Shown here piece by piece: positions 12,240 to 23,046 of a stretch of 64,000 nt of DNA. Under the pieces are notes generated by a model. It searched no databases. It had not been told where the DNA came from and saw only the letters and a list, made by a program, of their open reading frames with translations. Each line of letters begins with the position of its first letter. The stretch's first letter is position 1. The position numbers were made by a program, and so were the translations under genes. Source of the DNA: Chytridium lagenaria. Its lineage: Eukaryota; Chytridiomycota; Chytridiomycetes; Chytridiales; Chytridiaceae. The stretch lies in contig JAHLKC010000048.1 in the NCBI GenBank assembly GCA_025449115.1, positions 184,126 through 248,125 of the forward strand, in the 5' to 3' direction.

Positions 12240-15144
12240 GTGAGCTTAATGTTGTATGGGACGTCCACCTTGAGTTTTAAACACGATCACCCAAGTATTG
12301 ACCAACATTCTCACAGCTTTTACATCCATCATATCGGCGACAAACTCCACGACTGCACTATCGATGAAGACCTCACAACTATCAAAGACCAATTTCTTAA
12401 ATACAAGAAGGTTTTTCCCCCTCCTCACTTCACAAAAAAGCCCAACTATCCCATAGCTCCACAATACGCCTGAATTCAGAACAAAGATTAAACGTCATGA
12501 CGCTCTAATCCATATGCTTTTACTAATCGTAAAAGTAAGTATCCATGAAAGTTTATTGGATAACCTGACGACCTATCTACAAAGATTCACCGTGAACTCC
12601 AATCTCTCGACACTTTTCTCCTTAACGAGGATTTCTCAAAAGCAGCCACATCCGTCGCAGATGCAGTTAAGCCGGCTCTTATTGTGTAATCTAAAACATC
12701 ACAGAACGCCATGCTTGAAGAACTAATGAGTTTCGACGACTATCCATGTCCCCCAGACCTTTACCTGTCATTAAGAGTAAAATATTTCCAAAACCACGTC
12801 ACTCACTGAACATCTCACCAGCACGATTTTCTCTCCAAAAAAGCCCTCTTCAAGCACCGTTGTCATGAACTCTTCCGCTCCTTTTTCACCTTCTCCAAAT
12901 CCTCCGACTCTACAGATCTCGCCATCTCTCATCACATATCAGGTTCTTTCCTCCACCCTTCTTTTCCCTAACCCTCACCGCTTACAGGTTCATTCGGTCT
13001 CTCCCTCCTCTCTCAACCACTCCATCTCAACGAGTTTCTCGATATTTTGATGGCGGCTGGGACGTTGACAAAGTTTTTGGATACGTTTTGCTTTGAGGTG
13101 ATGGAATATTTGATTGTGCCGATTAAGCGGCAGTTGGGGGCAACTGTGCAGATGAAGATGGGGAAGGCGGGGACAATGGTCAAGATTGTGAGACAGCATG
13201 GGAGTGTAGCGACACGGAATTCATATGAAGGTATGAGAATATTTTGGTTGTTTTTTTTTCGTTTTTGTTTTATTTTTTGGTCCAGTTTATTCGTTTTGTT
13301 AAAAAGTGGTTGATTGCACATCCGTATTCTCCTTTCATTTCAAGTATTTCGCCCTACCTTCTAACATATTTTCTCCCTCTCTTCCTCCACATCCACCAAA
13401 CTCACAATACAAAACCACTTCCAGACGTCACCTCCACCCTCGAAAACGCTCTCACCATCTCCAAACACATTTTCAACACCTTTTTCACCAACGTCAAAAC
13501 CCCCTCCATTCGCGACTCCCTCATTGACCTCTTTCAACCCCACTTTGTCCCCTTTATCATGACCCAAGTCCTCCAACAATCCCTCCCATCCGACGCCATC
13601 CAGATGGAGAATTTCCAAACCCTCATCTCAACCGTTCTTGATTTTGATCGAACCTTGAAAGCAGAAGGTATTAAAAAAGAGAATGTCGCTTTTTTTTACC
13701 GCGACATTTCTTTTAACATCAATCCTTTTTTTTTTTTTTGTAGGTTGCTTGAGACGCGAATGTAGCGATTTTACGGAATTTGCGGCAAACGCACACGTTC
13801 TTTACGCGAAAACCAAACGAAACGGGTTGGCGAAACGCGTTCGAGAAATTGTGGAGGACGTGAGCACTAATACGGTGGAAGCCGTGTCTGCTGGTAACAT
13901 CCCCTCCTCCCTTTTTCCTACAAACAATCAAAAGTTTTTAATATGTTAAAAAGATGCCGTTGGGAAAAAGGGGATGAGTCACGGGAAATCTAATGGAAAA
14001 GGGGGTTCAAGCCATGACGTGAAATTCCCCTCCTGCCATATCAGCATCCAAGCCAGTGCCATCATGGACATAGTTAAAGAACTCCTTCACGAAGGCATGC
14101 AAAGCGATAAAGAAACGTAACGCCCCCCGCGCTCTTGTTCCATTTCAATTTATTTAACCAACTGCTGTTTTTTTTTTTAGAGCCCTAGAGTTGTTCTACT
14201 GCGCTAGAGACGCGCTTGACATGTACCGAGCGCTCTGGCCTGAAGTCCACGCTGAGAGCATCCGAGCGGATCCAGCGCGAGCCATGATATTGTGCAATGA
14301 TTGTGATTATTTCTGTTGGCAGATGACGGGATTGGGGTATAGTTATAAATTGGGGGCGACGGTGGAGAGGATTGGAACGTTTGGGGATTTGGTGCCGAGT
14401 TTTAGAAAGTTGGGGGAAACGTATTTGAGGCATCAGATGGTAATGTTTTTTTTTTTTGGGGGGGGAGGGGTTGATGTCGTATTTTTTTTTAAAACCTTTT
14501 TTTACTTTTTTTTAACCTTTTTTTAACCTTTTTTTTTTGGTGGTTTTTTTTTTTTGTAGAGGAAGCAAAGGGATCTTGTGAAGGGGATGTTGGGGAGGGA
14601 CTGGGAGGGATGGTTGGGGAGATCAAGTATGATGCGATTGAGTATGCGATTGAAAGTTGTGTAGGTCATTTACTCCATTTGAGTAAAATATGGAGAGTGA
14701 GTCCATGATTCCCCCATTATCCCCCATTTTGTCTCTTACCAACCTTTTTTTATTATTGCGCGGTGGCGTTGGGTGTTAATTTTTAGCCAATCTCTCAACC
14801 CGAACTCTACCTCTCTGCTATGGGACTTCTTGTGGATCATTTCTTGAAAACGTTGGTGGATGACGTGATTCCGACATCTGGGGAGTCGAGACAGGCTGTG
14901 CATCATTTTAGATTTCTTGTGGGGTTGGTGCTTAAACTTGAGACGGTGTTTGTGAAGAAGGGTGGAGCTGGAGGGTGGGAGAAGGTAGAATTATTTCTTT
15001 CTTTTTTTTTTTTTTTTTTTTTTTTTTTTGAAGAAAGGTTGGCTCATTGCATTACTATTTTTTATTTTTTTTTAGGTGCCTGTGCAGCAGTTTGTGAAAC
15101 AGTGGCCGAGTTTGTTGGAGACGTTGACAAAGGTGGCGACGTGA
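12240..15144 (+). CDS. ZW10: ZW10/Dsl1-family protein
   Basis: Subunit of the RZZ kinetochore complex and/or the NRZ/Dsl1 tethering complex at the ER. Best evidence is in the C-terminal half: ELFYCARDALDMYRALWPEV, ILCNDCDYFCWQM, GTFGDLVPSFRKLGETYLRH (family: TTTFVDLVPGFRRLGTE) and YLSAMGLLVDHFLKTLVDDV. Upstream exons include RELQSLDTFLLNEDFSKAA and the block LLSQPLHLNEFLDILMAAGT. At least nine exons; the introns carry long T runs (for example 14500-14560 and 15002-15028). Stop at 15142-15144. The 5' end is not resolved: coding text is plausible from about 12240, but first-exon choice is uncertain. The protein is somewhat shorter at the C-terminus than animal ZW10. Confidence 0.8.
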
Positions 15145-15661
15145 TGTTGGAGATGTCTGTCAAGATATGAATATATTGAAATTGAATTTCTTTGTTTCTT
15201 TGGAAAAGATACTATGAATAAGGTTTACGCTCATATCTACACCTAAAGTATAATTTTCCTCCAATAAAATCTCCCATTGTAAATGGATCAGTAAACTTTA
15301 ACATAACTTTTGTTTTGATTTCCATTCTTCAATGGCATATATATTTACAAATAACGACAATACCATAACCTTCCCCGTCGATAATTTCATCCCCAAACAT
15401 ACAAAAAAAAAAGGGAATACCCAAACCCATCAAACACTCTGCGCCTCATTCCACGCCAAAAACCCATCCAAAAAACACTCGGTCTCCCCTCCACCGCCCC
15501 CATCTCCTCCACCAAAAAAGTCCCCGTATCCAAATCCGTCCCACTCTCCACCAACTCACTCACCTCCTCAACCTGCCCCACCGCAACAACAGGTACAAGA
15601 CTCCCACCACTTTGAACATCAAACACAGAACTCGGGTCTGGATGGCCCGCAGGTACCTCCA
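15145..15661. other. Convergent 3' flanks of ZW10 and HAUS6
   Basis: No gene supported. A Pro-rich open frame on the + strand at 15332-15814 is the reverse of low-complexity DNA and of the HAUS6 3' end; it has no domain. Confidence 0.5.
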
Positions 15662-18600
15662 TCACTCGCTCTTGGCGATGGCGGAATCCTGATGCTCCCA
15701 GAAATCTGGACCCTGAACGCTATCAAACGACAAAGACGGGTTGGTGACGAGAAAGCCGGTATCTTTTTCCTTCCATTAGATTCCAGCAGAACTCATCTTT
15801 ATCATTACCTCTAAAATCAATCGACCCTTGTATCGTGTCAAGACCAGCCACACTATGCTGCTGCACTCCAGCCCAGTCTCCATACAGATCCAACAACTCG
15901 TCATTACCGTTACCGGGTCCCACACGCTCCGTTATCCAATCCGTATCGTCATTGTCGTCAAAGAGTGACGGTCCTTTCTCTGCAAACAATTCCTGGCTTT
16001 GATAATCATCCGGCCCATCTTGCACCAAAAAATTGGGCACGTCCTCGCCTAATTCAAACGCATTAGATACAATGGCGGAACAGACAAAATGAACGCAAAC
16101 AGAACACAGGAATGCCTGTACCTAGCAAATCATCTTCTCTGAAACTATCTCTCCCGAATACGTCCTCATAGAATATACTCTTCTCATCTAACCCAAAGTT
16201 GAGCGCACCATCATTGTCCTCCTCCTCTTCTTCATCCCTCTGCAAAGTAAACCGCGACGTCGCCCGTGGTGTGACATGTATATCCCTGCGTCCAGGCGTT
16301 TTTTTCGCAGTCGAATAAGACGGGGTTCCTTTCGGTTTCAATGGCGTCCTCCCAAGTTCAGCGCGAGGTTGGAAAGCTTGATTGCCTAAAGATAAAATAA
16401 GCCAAAGAGATATTTGAAAAACGACGCACCTAAAGCTGCTAAAGGGTTGGAGGCGGCATGTGATTTTTCATCAAAGCGCACCTTGATGCCCTTAGATATA
16501 GTTTTCGGTGTTTTGGCGATGTTTGAACTGCTTTCCGAGTAGATCGCATCGACAATCTTTTAAATAAATATTAAGAACATGTTAAAAATGTTCTGCATAC
16601 CTGGTCAGCGACAGATTTCACCGAGCTTTTCAAGGAATTGGATTTGCCTCCTAATTGGGAAAAAAGAAATGTTAACAGTTTCCCTTTTCCCAATCGGAAC
16701 AATTCCGAGGCTTTAAACACTCACTTTCAGTCTTGAGCTTTACATTACTTGACAGATTCTTTACTCCTGCGAAAACGATATAAATGAACAACACAAAGAA
16801 AAATAATATACCTGACTTCAGCTTGCTCGGTAACATCGTACTCCCAGCAATAGGTGTTGCTCTTCCTGCTCCCAAAGTCCGTTTTCCGCTTTCCTGAAGT
16901 CGATCAAAGACGTTTGGCTTCGGCTTCCTCGCTGGCGTCTTCATCTCGCTCAAAGAAAGGGCAACATGAAAGTCTGCAACTTTAGATTCCAGGTTTTGCT
17001 TGTTACGGATGTCTTTAGAGATTTTGGAGATCGCGGCAGGCGTTGCTAAACCTCGGTCTGAAATATAATTAAAACAATGATAGGTTAACAGGTGAACAGG
17101 CAATACCTTTAGATGGTGTTTTCCCCTTCTTGTCTTTTCTTACGCTCATCTCAATACCACCTTCCCTGCGCAAATGTCTATCTGCAGCCCCAAGTTTAAA
17201 CCGCGGCGTTTTCGGAACAATAGGTTTAGGTGGCTGAAGTCTTTAAAAAATAATGTCAATACACGAAAATAAACGCCGTAAAAAATTACAACTCACTCAA
17301 CGTCAACGGTCCGCATTTGCTCCTTTCTGAAAATAAAATAAAATAATTAATGGGTGAGAAAACACAAAAAAGAAAAATTAAACAATGCAATACCTGCTCA
17401 AACGCAGACTTGTTATTGCTTCTTGTAGCTCCATCAATTCGTCCCGTAATGCAGCCTCTTTGGCGCCCGCCTCATTTAAACGTCCACGACATGCACTAAC
17501 CTCCCCCAAAACCGTGTCTCCTATAAGAAATAATCAGCCACTGCAAATATACATATTGGACAAAACACGTACGAAGCGGTCCAAGATCAAGCGTCGCAAC
17601 CTTCTTGAGCTCTGCCGCAAGCCGTTTCGCAAGGACATGACTCAGTTGAAACACATTTGAAAAGTCTAGCTCTCCATCACTTGTATACATTCCAAAGTTC
17701 CCCTGCCGAAAAAAGGTCACGAAAAGAACAAGAAAAAAAAAATACCCACGTTTCTGAGCTCAACAAGTCGAACAAGCTCCTCGGGAACATCCATATGAAA
17801 AGCTGTCACGTCCACCGTTGTTGGTTCAGAATGAGCAGTGAGGATGTGCTTGATGTTATCTTATTTGCTACCGTTAGACTATGATATTAGAAAAATGTAT
17901 GTACCAAACGTATCACTATTCTCAAGAACCCAATCAATGGTAGCGTCCCAAAGTCGTTGTGATTTTTCGATTTCCTCCTCATGTTTGCGAGTAAGAGATT
18001 CAAGCGAAGTCGACCATAAAAGTTCATCCTCCTGGCGTAATATGTCTGCTCGTTCATTGAGCGCAGTCTAAAAAAAAAGTTGACAAATTAGCAACCGCAA
18101 ATTAAAAGGAAGATATCAACCTACCATATCACGCGTGACTTCTTCAAAAGCATGCGTAATCTCCTGTCCATACTTTATCCATTCCTGTTCAGTGCTATGC
18201 CGTAAATCCTGCAACGCACCAAATTCTTTCGAAAAAGCATCGAGTTTTTCCAAACACTGCAGCAAGACATGGTGGTCATGCTTTCTCGACAAATCCATAT
18301 GAAGAAAGGGATCTATTGGTGAATAGTTAGACTGACAAAGTAACCACCGACAAATCTCCAAACCATCTACTGATGACGAGTATTCTCGTGACATGACTGT
18401 ATTTAATACGTGCACAGCTAAAGAAAGTAATGTCTGCTCGTAACTATAATCGCATTAATAAACAAACCGCCGCTCGCAGTGAGATGCTTACCGCTCTCCT
18501 CTGAGATCATCAAAACAGGATCTTCGAATCAACAATGTCTGCGGCAAAACTCCATCCTTCTTCATCATTTCCAAAGCCTTTACAACCGTGTTCCTAAACT

Positions 18601-18965
18601 CCCTAGCCTGAGATCTATCGAATATCGGCCAGCAAGTCCTAAAAACCTAAAAACCCCATCAGCTCCTATATTATGTAAAGCTTTACATCTCTCGCTCTCT
18701 CCTTATCCAGCTTTGTAAAAAGAAAGTAGGTGACGGCTTCAAACACCTTAGGGTTTGCGGCAAAGGATTTTCCGGGGAACAGTTGAAGAACCATGTCCTC
18801 ACTTTCGGTGTTGGATGGTCCTGAGGGAAACCAGTCGGAGATGCGGAAGTCGAGAAGGGAAAGGGTGGATAGAATGGCAGAGCGGGCATTGTCATTGCGG
18901 GGAGTGATGTGCGTGAGTTTTGGGAGTGCGTGCTCGAGGGACGGAGGTTCGAGAGGTCCCAACAT
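15662..18965 (-). CDS. HAUS6: HAUS6-like augmin subunit
   Basis: Augmin recruits gamma-tubulin to pre-existing microtubules to branch spindle microtubules. The N-terminal 350 residues fit the HAUS6 N-domain: LSTLSLLDFRISDWFP, PKVFEAVTYFLFTKLDKE (family: HIISYFLFQVLD), TCWPIFDRSQAREFRNTVV (family: CWPPFDQKSDTEFRK), then SLAVHVLNTVM. Helical, coiled-coil-like exons follow (ILRQEDELLWSTSLESLTRK, KLDAFSKEFGALQDLRHST). The C-terminal half is disordered, basic then acidic, with repeated T-P sites (DRGLATPAAIS, KTPARKPKPNVFDRLQ, KKTPGRRDIHVTPRATSR), suggesting Cdk control. Exons join in phase into this tail, so I treat it as one gene. Stop is placed at 15662-15664 after EHQDSAIAKSE. Start at 18963-18965. 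The alternative is a separate mitotic phosphoprotein gene for the tail. Confidence 0.72.
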
Positions 18966-19346
18966 GGCTCTTTTGACTTGTCCGATTGTTCGAGGGACAA
19001 AAATTCAAGACATCAGTGGCCATGGCTGCAGAGTTAGTAGCAATATTTTATGCGCTGGATGTTGTTTAAACTATGAAAAGGCCGTTATGTCATCCATGGT
19101 TTTATTTCCCATTTGCTCTTGCTCGCGAATTAGAAGCACACCAAAAAGTTATTGCTGAAAGATAGCCTCATCATTAACTAGCTATATGTCTTTTGGCATC
19201 ACTTTGAACGCTATTGCTCACGCTTTTGTGAATGAGCACGGCCCGTTTAAAGGATGCACACTCTCACAATACCCATTTCTGATAGTCATTCAACGACCAA
19301 CGTTGCCTTTCACCTTTGTTTGAATTGTATTTTGAAATCAAAAAAA

Positions 19347-20000
19347 ATGTCGGCCTTTGCAAAGGATAGGAGTCTCATCTCGATCATTGGCGACGAGGCA
19401 AGCGCAGACATCTCCCCTCCCTTCTCTAATTGCCCATACCACATACTCCTTCGAACAGCACATTCATTTTTGCTAATCTCTGCTACCTTCAGGACACCGT
19501 CACTGGTTCTCCTCCTCGCCGGAACTGGCCACATTGACTCAAAACAAAAACCCAACTTCCTCGTCGTGGATTCCAGTTGAGTCCATCTCTTCCTCCTTTT
19601 AAAAAAACCTACAATCTGACCCCTGAGATGATCTTGCTTACTTTGGCGTCTCTAGAGACCCCGACTGCAAAAATCGAGGAGGCCTTTGAGGAGTTTACAA
19701 GGCGGAAGGACATTGGTATCATTCTCATCAACCAGCATGTGAGTGCATCGCGTTCGATTGGATTTATATGGATCGCTTACATCTTTGAATTGGGCATAGG
19801 TTGCAAATGATATTAGACCCCTTATCGACGATTACGAGGCTGCCTTCCCTACCATCCTCGAGATTCCATCAAAGGACCACCCCTACGACCCCTCAAAGGG
19901 TATGTTTCCTCGAATCTTTCGTTTTGCTTATTCTAATTCGTCGTTGCTAGACTCTGTTCTCAAGCGAGTCCAAAAGTTGTTTGGAGACGACATCAAGTAA
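19347..20000 (+). CDS. VMA7: V-type proton ATPase subunit F
   Basis: Small V1 stalk subunit of the vacuolar proton pump. Reads [17 protein letters not shown], then [65 protein letters not shown] and [20 protein letters not shown], ending QKLFGDDIK. Five exons. The first donor is GAG|GCAAGC, so this is a probable GC-AG intron (19398-19492). Directly after DTVTG, near 19507-19512, one extra base breaks the frame before LLLAGTG; both sides are family-conserved, so a sequence error is likely. Length matches the usual 115-125 residues. Confidence 0.93.
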
Positions 20001-20582
20001 AACCACTGCTTCAACACGCCTAAACCCATTCTCGATACATATTCCAACCACCCACGATTCTCCTTATCCGACCTTTGTTCATTCTTCCTCAACCGATATT
20101 ATCTTTCACCAAGCCTTATTTTACAATAAAAAGCTTCTCTATTTCAAACACCAAGTACCCCAATTAATCCACACCATACACCATCTAAACAAAAAGCCCC
20201 CTCTCCCTTCATGACATACTTCTATTACACACATACATCAAACTAAACGCCCCCTCAAGTTTCTTGTTGAACAGGTAAACCCAACGTATTGAAATGTGTC
20301 CTATCCCCAAACGCGATGGAGCTGAGACGATTGTCAATGTGCATCACGGTCTCGGGTTTTGTGACATTGACTATGCCGTCACGATACCTGAAGAAATTAT
20401 GGGTGGTCGTCTCGTAGGAGTGAGGGTGTGTACGGATGGGGAAGAGGAGGGTATTCGCGGCGGACTATGCATACGTAATAATGATCGTTAGAAAAATATT
20501 CAACGATAAACGGCAGATGAGATTGTATCAATTAAGAGGCATGAATATCGATATAGATATTTGTGGAAGGGCTTAAAAAGTT
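20001..20582. other. Intergenic region, no supported gene
   Basis: Between the VMA7 stop and the 3' end of the opposite-strand axonemal-like gene. Short open frames occur (for example 20294-20491), but none has a domain or convincing composition. Confidence 0.55.
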
Positions 20583-22191
20583 TTATACAGGAGGCCAAGT
20601 TATGAAAAGAAGGAAGAAAACTAAAACAAAACAACAAATAAACTCAACAATATTAATAAAGAGAGAAACTAACCTTTGGGCAATGGCCTGCACCCTCCCA
20701 TTTACAACAGGACATTTATAGAATTGCGCATTCGAGGTTATATTCCCCGCCATCGGATACTCCTCATTCACGGCTCCAATAAAGCTCTTCTCCACCTTTT
20801 CCCCTCACAGCCGGCTCTACCCTCCCATAATCCACAAAAGCCGCTTTAGCCGTCGACACCATCGGCGTCCACATCTCCTCCTCCTCATTCCCCAACGTGA
20901 AATCACTCCTCGTGATATTCGCCCCCGCCACAGGAAACGTGGGAAACTCGGCATCAGGGTATGCCTGGAAACTCGCACTGGTGGTGGTGGTGCTATTGCC
21001 TAAAGCGTAGCGACGAGGATCGCCGGTGACGATGGAGGAGCGGTACATGATGTCTGGACCGCGACGGTTAGCTACACGGGGGTCGAGAGAGTGTTGATGG
21101 ATGAGGTGGGAGAGTTCGGATTGGGTTTCGTCACGAGCGCGAAGACCTTTGGACGCTTCTTTGTGGGGACGGAGAGCACCGACTGAGCCGAGATTTAAAC
21201 CGTCACCAACGTAAGATGTGGGTTTACTGTCTGCAGCTTTTTTCCTCGCCTCCACATAGATATCCAATGGAAGATTTTTGAAATCACGTTGAGTGACCGT
21301 CAACCCTGTTGCTTTCCTCCCTTCATCCACTTGAATGCTCTCTCCAAACGCTATACTGCTTTTCCCGCGTTCTTTTGTCACACGACTCCGACTCTCTGCC
21401 AACACCTCCAACGAAACGAAGGTTGCCCATAACTCGACGTGTTGGTTGTCTGAAAACATGCCTCATACCTCTGATCCCCCTCCAACACAGCCCCAGCAGC
21501 GCGCCTCTCTTCTTCGTCAACCCATAACTCGACACGGATGTCGAACAAACGACGACGACGCCACGCTTTCATAATTCACCTGTTTCTCTCTATCCCCTTG
21601 CGGTATACTCGTGCCTCCTTTGGGACGGATGCTGATATCATTGGTCTGATGCGGATGGAGATGATAAGCTTCTTGATTCGTCGTCAAGAAGCTCCGAAAC
21701 TTTTTATCATCAATGGGAAGGTCTTCCCTTGTTTTCACACCAACATGAGCAGCCGCCATGATCAATTCCGTGCGTCCCTCCCATTTCCCCAACCGTCGAT
21801 GAAGTTTCCGAGGATGACGACAAAGACTGGATTGGGGTTCCTTCAAGGGATCCCTGTAACATTCCGACGTGACGCTCCGGAATCGATCATTCTGCATCGC
21901 ACGGTTATCACCAAACACAACATGGATTTCTGCGTTGTTGGAGATACCCAGGGATTTCCCGGCGGGCGTTTTGGTGTCTTCGTGGTGTTGTGAGTGGGCG
22001 CTGTGGGTGTGGTAGTCGACTTTCATGGTAGAGGTGAATTGGGTGGTGCCGCCAAAGACTTTGAGGTCGCCCATGACAATGTCGCTGGCATTGGTGGTGC
22101 GGGTGGAAGGGTCAAAGGGGGTGGCCGTGTCCCATGTTTTGTGAGAGGGGTCGCCTGTGATAGTGTTGGTGCGGGTGTGGTGATGAGGCAT
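20583..22191 (-). CDS. Putative axonemal/flagellar repeat protein with G-D-P motifs
   Basis: About 520 residues; family not firmly recognised. The protein repeats a short motif: TITGDPSHKTW, HVVFGDNRAMQNDRF, TSIPQGDREKVNYESVASS, KSSIAFGESIQ, TSYVGDGLNLGS and RSSIVTGDPRRYALG. Irregular [SI]xxxGD repeats followed by Ser/Tyr resemble those of flagellar microtubule-associated proteins (SAXO/TEX45 type). That comparison is from pattern only. An intron from about 21434 to 21504 (donor GTTGAC) joins the two long exons in frame, giving the junction RHPCRVMDNQHVELWATF. Near 20805 the frame shifts once at a GGGGAAAA run; removing one G gives VREKVEKSFIGAVNEEYPM. The 3' exon beyond about 20660 is uncertain. 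With TMEM138 it fits a zoosporic fungus. Confidence 0.5.
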
Positions 22192-23046
22192 GATGGGTGA
22201 GGGTGGTGGTTCTTCCCCCGGTTTTTTTGGATGGTGAAAGGTTGAGAGACCGCGTGCTCTGAAGGTTCGGATCGCCGACCAGAAAAGTTCGAGGAAATTT
22301 GGGCATGACAGGTTTCTAGACTGTAGGGATGATCTTCATCCAAAGTGCAATACCATTTAGATTTGGTATTGGGGCTGGCTGTTTTTAATAGGCGGTTTGA
22401 GCTGCACATCACTACTGGTGGAGGCCATCACCATTATTATAGAAACGTTGGCATCATGGCCAAAGTATCGACAGCACTTTAGTGACAATTCGCAAAATAA
22501 ACAAAACAGGATGCGTGTTCACAATAAAACTGAAACAAAGGTACCATCCCAACAACAAACCAAAAGAAAACGACACCCCAAAGCCAACAAACCATACAAT
22601 TCCGAGACATAGCCAAACCCAAACACTCTTAAAAAAAAAGGACAACAAGAATGCACGTAGAAACCCGAAATAAAAAAGAAAGGACAATAGGGATGCGAAA
22701 AAAAACAAAGTCAAACCAAAGCAAAAGTTTACCCAAAATATAGGTTTTCTTGACAAATAAACAAAAACAAACACAACGCAATAGACTTTGTTAACAAGGG
22801 TAAAACAAAACGTTGAGATAAAGGATGCGGATACAAAGAAAACCAAACAAAAACGGTGTGGGTTAAAGGACCAAGAAATAGAAAATGGTATTGTGGGTGT
22901 TAAATTCCATGAAAAGTGTGTGTGGATGGTGAAGAATGAGTGCTAAAGTTTCGTGTGAATAATGTTAAGCCGGAACCAAACAAAAAACAAAAAAAAAGAC
23001 ATATTGGTGGAGAGGGAGAAAAGGACAAATATCTCATGAAAAGCAT
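22192..23046. other. Intergenic region, AT-rich
   Basis: 5' flank of the axonemal-like gene and 3' flank of the hydrolase gene. Long A-rich stretches on the + strand (about 22480-23000) make hydrophobic Phe-rich frames on the - strand. These are composition artefacts; no gene is supported. Confidence 0.6.

Noticed and set aside
15332..15814. Proline-rich protein on the + strand
   Set aside because: Overlaps the HAUS6 last exons in antisense; the HAUS6 frame has better exon phases and text.
20294..20491. Small + strand gene after VMA7
   Set aside because: No domain, no splice partners, and composition like neighbouring non-coding DNA.
22454..22846. Hydrophobic membrane protein on the - strand
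   Set aside because: Phe/Leu/Val-rich frame produced by an A-rich + strand; no start context, homology or exon partner.
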